Origin: a virus
Direction: 5' to 3' (one strand)
DNA: 64,000 nucleotides
Virus record (IMG/VR): IMGVR_UViG_3300050821_003463
Span: 1-64,000 of that record
Part shown: piece by piece, positions 18,101 through 25,093 of the stretch
Numbering within the stretch: the first letter of the stretch is position 1
Layout: the number at the start of each line of letters is the position of its first letter
Notes under the pieces: generated by a model
Database searches by the model: none
What the model was told of the DNA's origin: nothing
Seen by the model: the letters and a program-made list of their open reading frames with translations, nothing else
Made by a program: the position numbers and the translations under genes

Positions 18101-20328
18101 CGGGGGACAATGACTTCAGCCAGCAGGGTGAAGAAAATGCCTATCAGCGTCACGCCCAGTCCTATAGCAAGGATGCGATTCCCGCTCTCACGACTGAGAC
18201 TAGGGGACAGACGTCTCACTACTTCAACAACGAGAAGGTCCGCAACGGTGGCGAACATTCTTTTGTTGACCAGCGCGCGGCGCTCTTGCCTGAGAGGTTT
18301 TATGCTAAAGGCACTGAGTCACAGTCAACTCCGATCTCCGACTCGCTAGTCTCGAAGTACGGCACGACCGATGATGCCCGAAAAGCAGCCTTTGTGCTAC
18401 CCGATGGTCGCATGGTCGAACTCAGCGGTGAGCACGATCAGATGGTCACGAATGCGGCAAAAGCTGCAGGCGTGAAAGACCTTCCCAAACCTACCGACGC
18501 TAACGGACAGATCGGTCCACGCGAGCATATCATCGCTAGTGAGAACGCGATCCGGACGCGCTATCGCCAGACTAAGGGTGGTAAAGAGATCGTCTTCTCC
18601 ATTCCTGATAAAATCACTGACGCGCAGGCGCAGCAACTTCGCATGGCGACGGCAAAGATACCTAACGGTAGCGTTGTCATCGAGCAGGGTAAACCTGGAG
18701 GGAGCTACAAGCAGATCGATGCGACCCCCGGCAACGTCCAGGCTGCGCTCGAAGACCTCGGCGCACGTCCGAAGGGCGAAGCGGTAGCAGAGGCGCAAGC
18801 CAAGGCTGACGCAGAGCGGGCACGGCAAGCGGCAGCACCGGCACCTGAACCGATCCCACAACCTGTCTATGTCAACCGTCATAACGGGGTGCATGAGGTG
18901 GTCACGGGACCCGCAGACGACCGCACAGGGTATCTTCTAGCGATGGATGTACCTTCGGAGAAAGAAGGAGAACCTTCTACTGAGGTTCGCGTTACATCTC
19001 ACACAGTTGATCCTGAGAAGCAAGGCAAGGGAGTTGGTTCCTCCCAGATTGAAACCTTAGCGAAGGAACTGCCGTCTGACAAGACAGCAGTGCTTAGCGA
19101 TCTTCCGAATAAGATGACCGACGCTGCGAAGGGCTCGTGGAAACGCCTGATGCGGCAGTACCCCATCGCAGTAACGGAAGAAGCTGATGGCGGCTATCGT
19201 TTTGATCTCGAAAAGCTGAGATCGCCTGCCGTCGAACGCACAACAGTTAGTCCGAAGGGATCGACTGTCCAGTTGATGAGCAATCCGTTACCCGTCAAAA
19301 CTGTCGGGTCGGATACTCCTTCAACGTTGGACGTCGCTATGGCTCTGAACAAGTACACTAAGAGAAATCTCGGTGCGCTGCAACCAGGGTCTGAACCCGC
19401 AGAGATGGTCGAGCGCGCGAAGTCACTCGCAGAAGACGAGGCGCGGTATCAACTAGGCACCAGCAACTCTGGTACTACATGGTACACCGAACAGATGGAC
19501 GAGCACGACGCAGTCGCAAAAGAGATGCGTCCCGAACTGAAAGACGATACAAAGTTATCGATCTTTAAGTTCGCAGAGGCAGTCTTGAGTTCCGGTCAGA
19601 AACCGTACAGGAACTTCACCGCAACGATGGAAGCGTGGGATCACTACGCCAAGGACGGAAAATTTCCGAGCACTAATCCATCAACCGGTAAGTCGTGGGG
19701 TCCACGCGGAATCGCAGCATACGGCAACGCGTTCGAGTCTATAAACCGTCTCATCGAAGAGAAAGGTGAGAAGGGCGCGGTTGACTGGATGATGGGCGAT
19801 CATCCGACGACCGAACTCAAAGAGTACAACAAGAACGTCTCGGGCAAGAAGACCGACCTGCAACCTGGAGTCATGATCCTGGGAGCAAAGCGCGGACCCT
19901 TCGCCCAGAACTTGCACGGCATGGAGACAGCCTTCACCGCCGACATGTGGGTGAGCCGAACCTGGAACCGGTGGATGGGCACGATTGAAGTCGCGGACGA
20001 TGGCGAGATATCATCCGATGCCCCCCGCAACCAACAGGAACGCTCTCTGATGAAGCAGTCGTTCTCGGAAGTCGCTCAGAAATTGGGGCTGACAACCAGC
20101 TCACTGCAAGCCGTTCTCTGGTACTACGAACAAGCCCTGTACACCGCGCACGGAACGCCGAAAGAGAGCTGGTCTTTCTCGGACGCTGCCCGACGCGCAC
20201 AAGCCGAAGCGAAGGCAAAAGCCCCCGCAGCGGCTGAACCTGAGACTCCCGCGACCGGATTCGGACCACGCGAGAGAGCAGGACAGTACAAGGACAAAGA
20301 GACGGAGTTCAATCCAGACGAACTTTAA
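15106..20328 (+). CDS. 1740-residue multidomain ejection-type protein
   Basis: A 1740-residue mosaic protein. The N-terminus (1-60) is Thr/Ala/Pro-rich. Residues about 75-300 are helical with Ala/Gly membrane-active-looking stretches, and 380-560 are highly charged helix. At about 915-1070 lies a conserved-looking enzyme-like block: KAGYRLQVESQDPYG, HDVMGH, a Glu/Asn/Arg/His cluster, TETRGQ and FVDQRAALLPERFY, with His and Asp residues able to bind metal. Residues about 1285-1365 look like a GNAT domain (RVTSHTVDPEKQGKGVGSSQ). Residues about 1455-1690 form a further helical module starting at TWYTEQMDEHD, resembling DUF7178-type phage domains. The protein is probably packaged and delivered into the host, with activities acting early after entry. 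Domain names are from memory of patterns. Confidence 0.65.
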   Translation: MGILDDAAKDQSTPQATPATPTAAPTGATQGGSILEQAAAEQPSTAASSTVTPPPVESTLDRWKREAYETLGQAVPQAAVAPMQGLKTHILDKFQQSGRELGNIAENKVNSFIAAADDMMNEDLNDKRTAIPAYAKGLESEYLRQKFQTEAPVTAGVTGGVANLGGQILGDPTNWPFLAKGLVSQASKVSASAFKPWAEKLMSKGFGLQMSAGVVSQLDQLKDNWDKMSDYDKSHAITQVIAGTYMAQSAVREGFKGEPKAKVETPATVGPEAGGEGPRTSTQTGTVAGEANALRPTIRTTAGVEAPITAKSAATLEGQKPSILQRVADTFTTPGAETTFGKERTAPAATRQAVSTVGQVAEDRIAQHEAIVNGETPEEGITGTQQTSKFTSPDEAWQEMQRTAQNTTFRKADEISQREQAAWEAKRDEAHQDYKDLVDRHNKNIDDYNAQVPKDQQMPHAVADLNEVAVPDRPQTYNELRSDVQTEQANARSQDAAVREEAIKTGLPKAEKAMDNWFKQHSDEVSPAEYDSVRKLWADSERMKEIAMGLRGPLTKGNLTGNQMRQIEVSMNNRQLRRGQSPDAFQRLLGTDGYNNWQNVAKLFDTVKDPTLPEQFQSWGKYAGEYLVSALIPHILGSGIAAKWGMEKLLNHVMFDPEFGSTFGKVVDWLKSQHGRVVDSIKELPTTLRDQMTNIIKAYKDAGEQGAVGRNIKKPVKRLGGAKPAPAVAPATPEETQVAAHEANGGSTFTPEGQNLAGQNTYSVAAYPGRTQQLDNLTPDALQAFKDQNKDVLSQPNHAVGTWKDTDTGKHVLDVAKLYGDRGEAVSAGQAANQKAIYHLGRNELIPTGGTGEVPSVNNVVNDYNASQGKPEVSSVKTPVDPRTADKIADEYDKLKHSPNNPKVKKAYSALIKETKDQWHALEKAGYRLQVESQDPYGLDSSKPAYQEMSEDVKNNKRIKVWDGGKPPADHPLSGIDPETGVSYNTLFRAVHDVMGHVAGDNDFSQQGEENAYQRHAQSYSKDAIPALTTETRGQTSHYFNNEKVRNGGEHSFVDQRAALLPERFYAKGTESQSTPISDSLVSKYGTTDDARKAAFVLPDGRMVELSGEHDQMVTNAAKAAGVKDLPKPTDANGQIGPREHIIASENAIRTRYRQTKGGKEIVFSIPDKITDAQAQQLRMATAKIPNGSVVIEQGKPGGSYKQIDATPGNVQAALEDLGARPKGEAVAEAQAKADAERARQAAAPAPEPIPQPVYVNRHNGVHEVVTGPADDRTGYLLAMDVPSEKEGEPSTEVRVTSHTVDPEKQGKGVGSSQIETLAKELPSDKTAVLSDLPNKMTDAAKGSWKRLMRQYPIAVTEEADGGYRFDLEKLRSPAVERTTVSPKGSTVQLMSNPLPVKTVGSDTPSTLDVAMALNKYTKRNLGALQPGSEPAEMVERAKSLAEDEARYQLGTSNSGTTWYTEQMDEHDAVAKEMRPELKDDTKLSIFKFAEAVLSSGQKPYRNFTATMEAWDHYAKDGKFPSTNPSTGKSWGPRGIAAYGNAFESINRLIEEKGEKGAVDWMMGDHPTTELKEYNKNVSGKKTDLQPGVMILGAKRGPFAQNLHGMETAFTADMWVSRTWNRWMGTIEVADDGEISSDAPRNQQERSLMKQSFSEVAQKLGLTTSSLQAVLWYYEQALYTAHGTPKESWSFSDAARRAQAEAKAKAPAAAEPETPATGFGPRERAGQYKDKETEFNPDEL

Positions 20329-20329
20329 T

Positions 20330-20371
20330 GCACGCGGGGCACTTGACAAGCAGGTGCCCCCGTGCTACTCT
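20330..20371 (+). promoter_or_regulatory. Promoter embedded in a hairpin
   Basis: GCACGCGGGGCAC (20330-20342) pairs with GTGCCCCCGTGC (20354-20365), a 12-bp stem with one bulged C. The loop begins with a perfect -35 box TTGACA (20343-20348). Seventeen bases later is TACTCT (20366-20371), a moderate -10. The unit sits two bases after the stop of the long ejection-type gene, so it may combine termination and restart of transcription for the tRNA/lysis region. Confidence 0.7.
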
Positions 20372-20387
20372 GAAAGTAGGAGAGCAT

Positions 20388-20579
20388 ATGCCTAATAAAG
20401 TCGCAATGTCGGACATCCGTAAGGAAGCCCAGAAGCTGATCGAATCGGGCAAAATGCCGCCTCTGCACCAACTACTCGGCGCAGTCGCCCACACGCGCAA
20501 CCAGTACGCCGCGCGCATCAAGGCAGCACAGGCTAGCGGTCCAGACCCAGTAGATGAGGTCACCCCGCAGTCGGAGTAA
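20388..20579 (+). CDS. Small basic hypothetical protein
   Basis: A 63-residue protein. The ATG at 20388 has TAGGAGAG upstream and lies 17 bases after the promoter -10 box, so upstream in-frame codons are rejected. The protein is helical and basic (SDIRKEAQKLIESGKMPPLH, then TRNQYAARIKAAQ). I do not recognise it. It is the first gene after the promoter-bearing hairpin and five bases before tRNA-Tyr. Confidence 0.65.
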   Translation: MPNKVAMSDIRKEAQKLIESGKMPPLHQLLGAVAHTRNQYAARIKAAQASGPDPVDEVTPQSE

Positions 20580-20584
20580 GCCAC

Positions 20585-20672
20585 GGGCGTGACTCACAGG
20601 TGGAAGTGAACCAGACTGTAAATCTGGCGTCCCAAGCGGATATTGCAGGTTCGAGCCCTGCCGCGCCCACCA
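20585..20672 (+). tRNA. tRNA-Tyr (anticodon GTA)
   Basis: The cloverleaf is complete. The acceptor GGGCGTG pairs with CGCGCCC (20662-20668). The anticodon stem is CCAGA/TCTGG with loop CTGTAAA (anticodon GTA). There is a long class II variable arm as in bacterial tRNA-Tyr. The T-arm is GCAGG-TTCGAGC-CCTGC, the discriminator is A, and the CCA is encoded (20670-20672). Confidence 0.93.
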
Positions 20673-20674
20673 AA

Positions 20675-20688
20675 TATACAAAGTAAAC
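20675..20688 (+). repeat. Recurrent TATACAAAGTAMAC motif, copy 2
   Basis: TATACAAAGTAAAC lies directly after tRNA-Tyr. A near-identical copy occurs on the - strand at 51124-51138 and a partial copy at 9658-9671. The element might be a phage promoter or operator; no function is shown. Confidence 0.35.
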
Positions 20689-20714
20689 GCTCCCGTCGTT
20701 AAGCGGCTCAGGAC
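20689..20714 (+). other. tRNA 5'-half-like remnant
   Basis: The 26 bases begin with acceptor-like GCTCCCG, followed by a D-arm-like TCGTTAAGCGGCTCAGGAC resembling the 5' half of tRNA-Glu/Gln. No anticodon arm, T-loop or matching CGGGAGC end follows. Instead a NUMOD3-type coding remnant comes next. It looks like a tRNA gene broken by loss or insertion. Confidence 0.3.
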
Positions 20715-20843
20715 CGCCGTGAGCGCGTTGTCGCGCAGTAGGAGAGGAGGGTTTTTCCTGTATGGGACTTCAGGTCATCTTGTACCAGAGCGAGTACGGA
20801 TGAATGTGGCTGCGGCGAACAAAGACGCATCTGGACTCCTGAA

Positions 20844-20969
20844 ATGCGGCGACGTTTTGGACTGTTACGTGGTGGAATGAATCACCCAAATTTTGGTAAG
20901 TCTATGCCGCAGGCAACGAGAGATGCTATCAGTTTAGCAAAACGGAGGAAGCGTGCTCAAGCAGGATGA
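20844..20969 (+). pseudogene. NUMOD3-type endonuclease tail fragment
   Basis: A 41-codon open frame starting ATG, ending inside the next gene. It encodes LLRGGMNHPNFGKSMPQA and then TRDAISLAKRRKRAQAG, which matches the NUMOD3 DNA-binding repeat of homing endonucleases. The frame stays open further upstream to about 20738 without a good start, and reads a CxC-containing stretch there. No catalytic domain is present. It is probably the decayed 3' end of a mobile endonuclease inserted next to the tRNA remnant. Confidence 0.5.
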
Positions 20970-21390
20970 TTTTTTGAAAGCCCAATTAGTGGCTATGGCA
21001 TGGCGATTCGGGAAACCGTATGGCGGGTATAAAGCTGGTGTACTTATCATGCACACCTTGATGAATAGGGTGCGTGTTGGCTGGGGGAACCTTTCACAGG
21101 TTCTTGACGGAGTTCCGCGCTTCATGGCAGAGAATGAATTACCGCCGCTCGATCTTCCCCCTCTGTGGGAGCCTGCCTTTGTGAAACTCTTGCACGCAGT
21201 GGAAGGCGTATATGACGGCAGCATCCCCGATGAGTCCACAGGCGGGCTCTACTGGGGTGATCTCAATAACATTCAGCGGGCGTGGTTCAGAGAGAAGATC
21301 ATCGACTCGCGCCAGGACGACGGTAACGGCACGCCTCTACCGGCGCACCGCAGGGTACACGACATGGGCACGCTCTGTTTTTGGGCGTAG
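20953..21390 (+). CDS. Cell-wall hydrolase-like protein (SleB-like)
   Basis: A 145-residue protein starting at GTG with CGGAGGAA upstream. The pattern LIMHTLMNRVRVGWG, then LSQVLDGVPRF, then AVEGVYDGSIPDESTGGLYW resembles small SleB/hydrolase_2-type wall hydrolases, which carry an NR motif after a helix. There is no signal peptide, so a holin would be needed for export. It is followed by two small membrane-protein genes, making a plausible endolysin-holin cassette. It could instead be a virion wall hydrolase. The start overlaps the NUMOD3 remnant by 17 bases. Confidence 0.55.
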   Translation: MLKQDDFLKAQLVAMAWRFGKPYGGYKAGVLIMHTLMNRVRVGWGNLSQVLDGVPRFMAENELPPLDLPPLWEPAFVKLLHAVEGVYDGSIPDESTGGLYWGDLNNIQRAWFREKIIDSRQDDGNGTPLPAHRRVHDMGTLCFWA

Positions 21391-21400
21391 GGAGGAACGT

Positions 21401-21631
21401 ATGATATTCAGCTCTATTCTTAGCAAACTCAATAAAGATGGGCACGTCGGAATCGGGCTGTTCATCTTCGCAGTCGGCTCAGCGATTCATATTTTTCATG
21501 GTCTAGACGCTTCGTTCGTCGCATTCACTACTACTGTATTCGGCTTTCTGGGAGGGCATGCCTGGGTACAATCGAAAGGGACATCCAATGATGCACCAGC
21601 TCCTGATAGCTCTCCAGACAATACCAAATAA
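21401..21631 (+). CDS. Holin-like small membrane protein
   Basis: A 76-residue protein. GGGAGGAA precedes the ATG at 21401. One or two hydrophobic segments are visible: VGIGLFIFAVGSAIHIF (about 16-32) and SFVAFTTTVFGFLGGHAWV (about 38-56). A polar Ser/Asp-rich tail follows. The length, two close spans and the place between a wall hydrolase and another membrane protein fit a holin. Its end overlaps the next gene by 44 bases. Confidence 0.6.
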   Translation: MIFSSILSKLNKDGHVGIGLFIFAVGSAIHIFHGLDASFVAFTTTVFGFLGGHAWVQSKGTSNDAPAPDSSPDNTK

Positions 21632-21914
21632 TCTTCCTCCGTACGAGTGGTTCTTTCAACATCTCCAGGTCATCGGCTGGCCCACCCTCTGCTACGCAGT
21701 ATGGCGGGTAACAAGATTCTTCTCGCTCGTAGAGAACAGAGTTCTCGGAGCAGAAGCGCACATCGAAAAGATGGCTACGAATTGCTTCCCGACAATGCAG
21801 ACGAGTCTTCTAAATCAAGACGTGCTGCTCAAGTCAATGGACGGCAGTCTGAAGAGGTTGGCGGACGATATACCAGGAGTAAAACACACCAAGGCACGAC
21901 GAAAGACACGTTGA
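21588..21914 (+). CDS. Membrane-anchored protein of the lysis-like cassette
   Basis: A 108-residue protein, start ATG at 21588 (or 21591); AAAGGG lies seven bases upstream. An N-terminal hydrophobic stretch (MHQLLIALQ and VIGWPTLCYAVW, to about residue 45) is followed by a helical region with periodic Leu/Met and a basic tail (KHTKARRKTR). This layout suggests a spanin- or XhlA-like protein. It starts inside the holin-like gene, which suggests coupled translation. Confidence 0.5.
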   Translation: MMHQLLIALQTIPNNLPPYEWFFQHLQVIGWPTLCYAVWRVTRFFSLVENRVLGAEAHIEKMATNCFPTMQTSLLNQDVLLKSMDGSLKRLADDIPGVKHTKARRKTR

Positions 21915-21939
21915 CATCACATGAAACAGTTGGTAATCT
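21911..21939 (+). promoter_or_regulatory. Sigma70-like promoter
   Basis: TTGACA (21911-21916) and TAATCT (21934-21939) are separated by 17 bases, 20 bases upstream of the start of the metallophosphoesterase-like gene. The -35 box is perfect and the -10 box is moderate. Confidence 0.65.
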
Positions 21940-21958
21940 GTAGATAGGGAGAGAACTC

Positions 21959-23581
21959 ATGGGACAGACGAGCGATCTGCGGGACAAGATTATCGCCAGC
22001 TTCGGTAAGCATTCAGGGAACATCTCGGCAGTCAGCCGGGAGATCGGCTGCAGCCGAAGTTCGGTGAGACGCAACATCGCCAAGGTCGGCATCGGGCGCA
22101 AGCCCCTTGCGGGCGGCAAGCAGCGCGCAGCAGAGCAGAAGGCAGGTCTGCCGGTCGCGGGAAGCATCAAACGATTCATCCTCACCTCCGCTCAAAATAA
22201 TACGCACGTCCACAAGGACTTCTGGGAGAACTTGCAAGCGATGGTTGCACATTATGATGCAACTTTGCTGATTGGCACGTTTTCGTACAACCAGAACAAC
22301 TACGGGCAACTCGCCGTGAAGCGAGGCACGAAGAAACCCGCAGAGCAGACTCTGTGGTTTGACCCAATTCTCAAGCCGTACATCAGTGACAAGAAAATTG
22401 AACTCGCACCCGGGCTCGTGTGGTCTGGGACGATGAATATCCTCCCGACCGAGGACAATCCGATTTCGGGGTTGGAGACTTACGGCGGCGCAAGCAGCGT
22501 GATCTTTCCGCACGCAAAGGTGGAGATGCGGTCTATTGCTACCCCGCCCGATATGCCGGTCAAGATGATTTATACGACCGGTACTGTAACGCAGATGAAC
22601 TATCTGCAAAAGAAACTAGGCATCAAAGCAGAACATCATCACCGCTATTCGTTTCTCGTAGTTGAAGTCAATGATCGAGGCGAGTGGTGGGTACGCCAAG
22701 TCTCCGCTCGAAAGAGTGGCGACAGCATTCAAGATTTGAACGTCCTAGTCGAAGGCGGCAAAGTCATCTCGACGAAGCATCCAGTAGCAGCCATCGCATG
22801 GGGCGATTTGCACGGGACTATCGCGGACCCGCGCGTTGTAGAGTCCTCGCAAGATATGCTGGACACGTTGCGCCCTCCGGTGCAATATCTCCACGATATC
22901 ATGGAAGGCATCTCCGTGAATCCGCACATGCGGAAGTACAAGACCATTCATGAGAGTTACGCTCGCTGGCTTCGCGGGTTGCATAGGGTTGAAGAAGAAC
23001 TCAAGCAGACCCGTCCGGTTATTGAGAGATACCTTCGTCCGTGGGTTAAGACGATCTGTCCTGATGCGAATCATGATCGCTTCTGGCTACAGAGATGGTT
23101 GCGCGAGTACGACTATCGCGTCGACCCGCCAAACACTGAAATCTTTCTTCGCTTGCAACAGTTCATGTACGCAGAACTTAGCGCGGGGAAGATGCCGAAG
23201 AACGTGAACCTGATGGAGTACGCCTTCGTTAGAGAGGCGGGGCTCAAGAAAGGATCAGTCAAGTTCCTGTTGCCAGATGAGAAATCTCTGGTAGGTGACG
23301 TCGCTTATGATTTGCATGGACACCGGGGACCGAACGGCTCCTTTGGCGCGGCGAACAACCTGTCTAAGATTGGTCGGAAGGCGACTACCATGCACACTCA
23401 CTCCGCTGGAATCTACCACGGGCTGTTTGTAGGCGGAACGTCTTCGAAGTTGACCCAGGATTGGGATTACACGGCTGGTCCAAGCAGTTGGACTCACAGT
23501 CATGTGGCTCAGTATCCAAACGGGCAACGGACGATCATCACTATGAAAGTAGTTGACGGGATCGCAAAGTGGCGCGCATAA
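21959..23581 (+). CDS. Metallophosphoesterase-like protein with N-terminal HTH
   Basis: A 540-residue protein. Residues about 5-45 (GNISAVSREIGCSRSSVRR) form a helix-turn-helix. From about 280 the core carries GDLHG (D-x-H), a second cluster HGHRGPNGSFG (about 450), THSAGIYHGLF and WTHSHVAQYPNGQRTIIT near the end. Together these can make a two-metal phosphoesterase site. The same cluster occurs in phage proteins that I loosely associate with DNA-transfer or nuclease functions (T5 A1-like), but I am not certain of that link. It has its own promoter 20 bases upstream. Likely a DNA phosphoesterase or nuclease acting on host or phage DNA. Confidence 0.6.
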   Translation: MGQTSDLRDKIIASFGKHSGNISAVSREIGCSRSSVRRNIAKVGIGRKPLAGGKQRAAEQKAGLPVAGSIKRFILTSAQNNTHVHKDFWENLQAMVAHYDATLLIGTFSYNQNNYGQLAVKRGTKKPAEQTLWFDPILKPYISDKKIELAPGLVWSGTMNILPTEDNPISGLETYGGASSVIFPHAKVEMRSIATPPDMPVKMIYTTGTVTQMNYLQKKLGIKAEHHHRYSFLVVEVNDRGEWWVRQVSARKSGDSIQDLNVLVEGGKVISTKHPVAAIAWGDLHGTIADPRVVESSQDMLDTLRPPVQYLHDIMEGISVNPHMRKYKTIHESYARWLRGLHRVEEELKQTRPVIERYLRPWVKTICPDANHDRFWLQRWLREYDYRVDPPNTEIFLRLQQFMYAELSAGKMPKNVNLMEYAFVREAGLKKGSVKFLLPDEKSLVGDVAYDLHGHRGPNGSFGAANNLSKIGRKATTMHTHSAGIYHGLFVGGTSSKLTQDWDYTAGPSSWTHSHVAQYPNGQRTIITMKVVDGIAKWRA

Positions 23582-23592
23582 GTTAACAATAT

Positions 23593-23667
23593 CGCCCTGT
23601 GGTGTAAGTGCAGCACACCAGCCACCCGCAGGCTGGAAGGTCGGCGTTGCTTCCGACGGGGCGACCA
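23593..23667 (+). tRNA. Degenerate tRNA-like RNA, possibly Arg (CCG)
   Basis: The length is 75 bases with encoded 3' ACCA. The acceptor CGCCCTG pairs with CGGGGCG (23657-23663), and the D-stem GTGT/GCAC is good. The anticodon arm has six pairs (CCAGCC/GGCTGG) around ACCCGCA, placing C instead of U at position 33. The T-arm is one base short and its loop lacks TTCRA. It could be a divergent tRNA or a tRNA mimic. Confidence 0.45.
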
Positions 23668-23692
23668 AATTCACATCTTCAGAGGAGGGGAT

Positions 23693-23959
23693 ATGAACGA
23701 AGATCATAACGAGAACGAGAACCCAGACGTCCTGAGAATTAAGTTAGACGGGACGTACGGCGGGGGAGTGATGGCGAAGGTCACCATCTACACCCGCGTG
23801 TCCGCAGATTCAAACGATCTACGTGAGGAAGAGTTTGAATTTCCTTACGCCTTTGTCGACCAGACCCGATTGGTCGGCTACAACGCTGCTCACCTCATCG
23901 CCGGTTTTAGCATAATCAAACTGGAGAAGCCAAACGTGCTTCGGGAGCTGGGACTATGA
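23693..23959 (+). CDS. Hypothetical protein
   Basis: An 88-residue protein that I do not recognise. GAGGAGGGG precedes the ATG. It has an acidic N-terminus (NEDHNENENPD) and then alternating hydrophobic/charged segments such as MAKVTIYTRVSAD, suggesting a small beta-rich soluble domain. The stop overlaps the start of the deoxyribosyltransferase-like gene by four bases, so the two are translationally coupled. Confidence 0.65.
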   Translation: MNEDHNENENPDVLRIKLDGTYGGGVMAKVTIYTRVSADSNDLREEEFEFPYAFVDQTRLVGYNAAHLIAGFSIIKLEKPNVLRELGL

Positions 23960-24465
23960 AGGTGTACATCGCTTCGATGTTCTCCGACAAGGATCGCGTG
24001 AAAGCGCGTGCCGCTGAGCTGCAAACGCTCGGCATTGAATGCACCTCACGCTGGGCGGATGAGAAAGTTCCGCATAACGTCACCCTGCAAGAATGCACAG
24101 ATGAATATCTCCGCGAGACTGCCGTCGCAGACGTCGATGATATTCTCGCCGCAGATATCGTAGTGCTCACGGTACCGGAGCCTAAGATGCTCGTAGATGC
24201 AACAGTCGCATCGTCTTCGCGTGGCGGACGGCACTTCGAATCAGGGTTAGTCTACGGTCTATGCGTAGCCCAGGCACTGGAGTTCGGGCGACCTACTCGG
24301 GAACTCATCGTTCTCGGACCACGAGAGAATGTCTTCCATCACCTCACCGGTGAAGGGGTAGCGTCTCGGTATCCTGAGATTAAAGTGATCGCAACGTGGG
24401 AAGAAGTGAAGCGATACCTCTGGCTGAGGTCCCTGCGCGTCGTACCCAACACAGTCAAATTTTAG
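23956..24465 (+). CDS. Nucleoside 2-deoxyribosyltransferase-like protein
   Basis: A 169-residue protein. It begins MKVYIASMFSDKDRVKARA, the typical first strand and helix of the family. It continues with a SRW motif, a DVDDILAADIVVLTVPEP helix-strand and SSRGGRHFESGLVYGL, where the Glu matches the catalytic nucleophile region. Members move or hydrolyse deoxyribose on nucleosides or nucleotides. The role here is presumably in nucleotide recycling or modified nucleotide supply, next to the DUF5664-like enzyme. The C-terminal 25 residues extend beyond the core. Confidence 0.65.
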   Translation: MKVYIASMFSDKDRVKARAAELQTLGIECTSRWADEKVPHNVTLQECTDEYLRETAVADVDDILAADIVVLTVPEPKMLVDATVASSSRGGRHFESGLVYGLCVAQALEFGRPTRELIVLGPRENVFHHLTGEGVASRYPEIKVIATWEEVKRYLWLRSLRVVPNTVKF

Positions 24466-24474
24466 GAGGAGTAA

Positions 24475-24957
24475 ATGAGTGAGATCATCGCTCCGACATC
24501 GAAGGCTCTCGGAGCCAACCCCAAGGACCTTCTGGGTAGCAAGAAGGTCGACTCTACCAAGGTCCCTGCAGTCGCGATAGCGTGGGAATCCTTGGCAATG
24601 ATGGATGGAGCAGGCAAGTACGATCCGTATAACTGGCGGGCGAACAAGGTTGTTGCGTCGATCTATGTCGCCGCAGCTAAGCGTCATCTCGACGCGTGGT
24701 TCGAAGGAGAGGAAGAGGCAGAGGATTCGGGATGTCATCACCTCGGTCACTCTCGGGCGTGTATGGGCATCTTGCTCGATGCACAGGCGACCGGCAATCT
24801 CCTAGACGACCGTCCGGTTACAGAGAACTCAAAGGGCGTCTTAGCGCGCGTCATGGCGCTGATCGCGTCTAAGATACCTGCGATGCAAGAGCGGCATAAG
24901 AAATTCCGCACGGAGCAGGCGGCAAAAGCAGAGAACGCCCAGGGCGGCAAAGCCTAG
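24475..24957 (+). CDS. DUF5664 / dATP-dGTP diphosphohydrolase-like protein
   Basis: A 160-residue protein. The family pattern is clear: NPKDLLGSKKVDSTKVP, then MDGAGKYDPYNWRANKV, AAAKRHLDAWFEGEEEAEDS and CHHLGHSRACMGILLDA. The Glu/Asp and His clusters can bind metal as in MazG-type all-alpha NTP pyrophosphatases. Relatives act on (d)ATP/(d)GTP, and some serve in 2-aminoadenine DNA synthesis together with PurZ; no PurZ is seen in this window. The last 35 residues are an Ala/Lys-rich tail. Probably a housekeeping dNTP hydrolase of phage nucleotide metabolism. Confidence 0.75.
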   Translation: MSEIIAPTSKALGANPKDLLGSKKVDSTKVPAVAIAWESLAMMDGAGKYDPYNWRANKVVASIYVAAAKRHLDAWFEGEEEAEDSGCHHLGHSRACMGILLDAQATGNLLDDRPVTENSKGVLARVMALIASKIPAMQERHKKFRTEQAAKAENAQGGKA

Positions 24958-24981
24958 CATGACACTGTTGCTATCGTTCTG

Positions 24982-25014
24982 AGCCTCTGTCAACCTGGGA
25001 CGCAGAGGCTTTAT
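24982..25014 (+). terminator. Terminator-like hairpin
   Basis: AGCCTCTG (24982-24989) and CAGAGGCT (25003-25010) form a perfect 8-bp stem with a 13-base loop followed by TTAT. It ends the nucleotide-metabolism genes just before the next tRNA-like structure. The T-tract is short, so strength is uncertain. Confidence 0.6.
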
Positions 25015-25093
25015 GGGACTCGTAGCTCAAGGGTAGAGCAAGGGACGGTATAAAACCCGCCCCTGCGTCCCCGTTCAACTCGGGGCGAGTCCC
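25015..25093 (+). tRNA. tRNA-like RNA with extended anticodon arm
   Basis: The ends GGGACTCG (25015-25022) and CGAGTCCC (25086-25093) give eight pairs, as in a G-1:C73 acceptor. The D-arm is normal (GCTC/GAGC) and the T-arm is textbook (CCCCG-TTCAACT-CGGGG). The middle (25041-25064) folds as an 8-pair arm AGGGACGG/CCGCCCCT with one A-C mismatch and loop TATAAAAC, too long for a standard anticodon arm. No CCA follows. It is a tRNA mimic or a derived tRNA. Confidence 0.45.
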
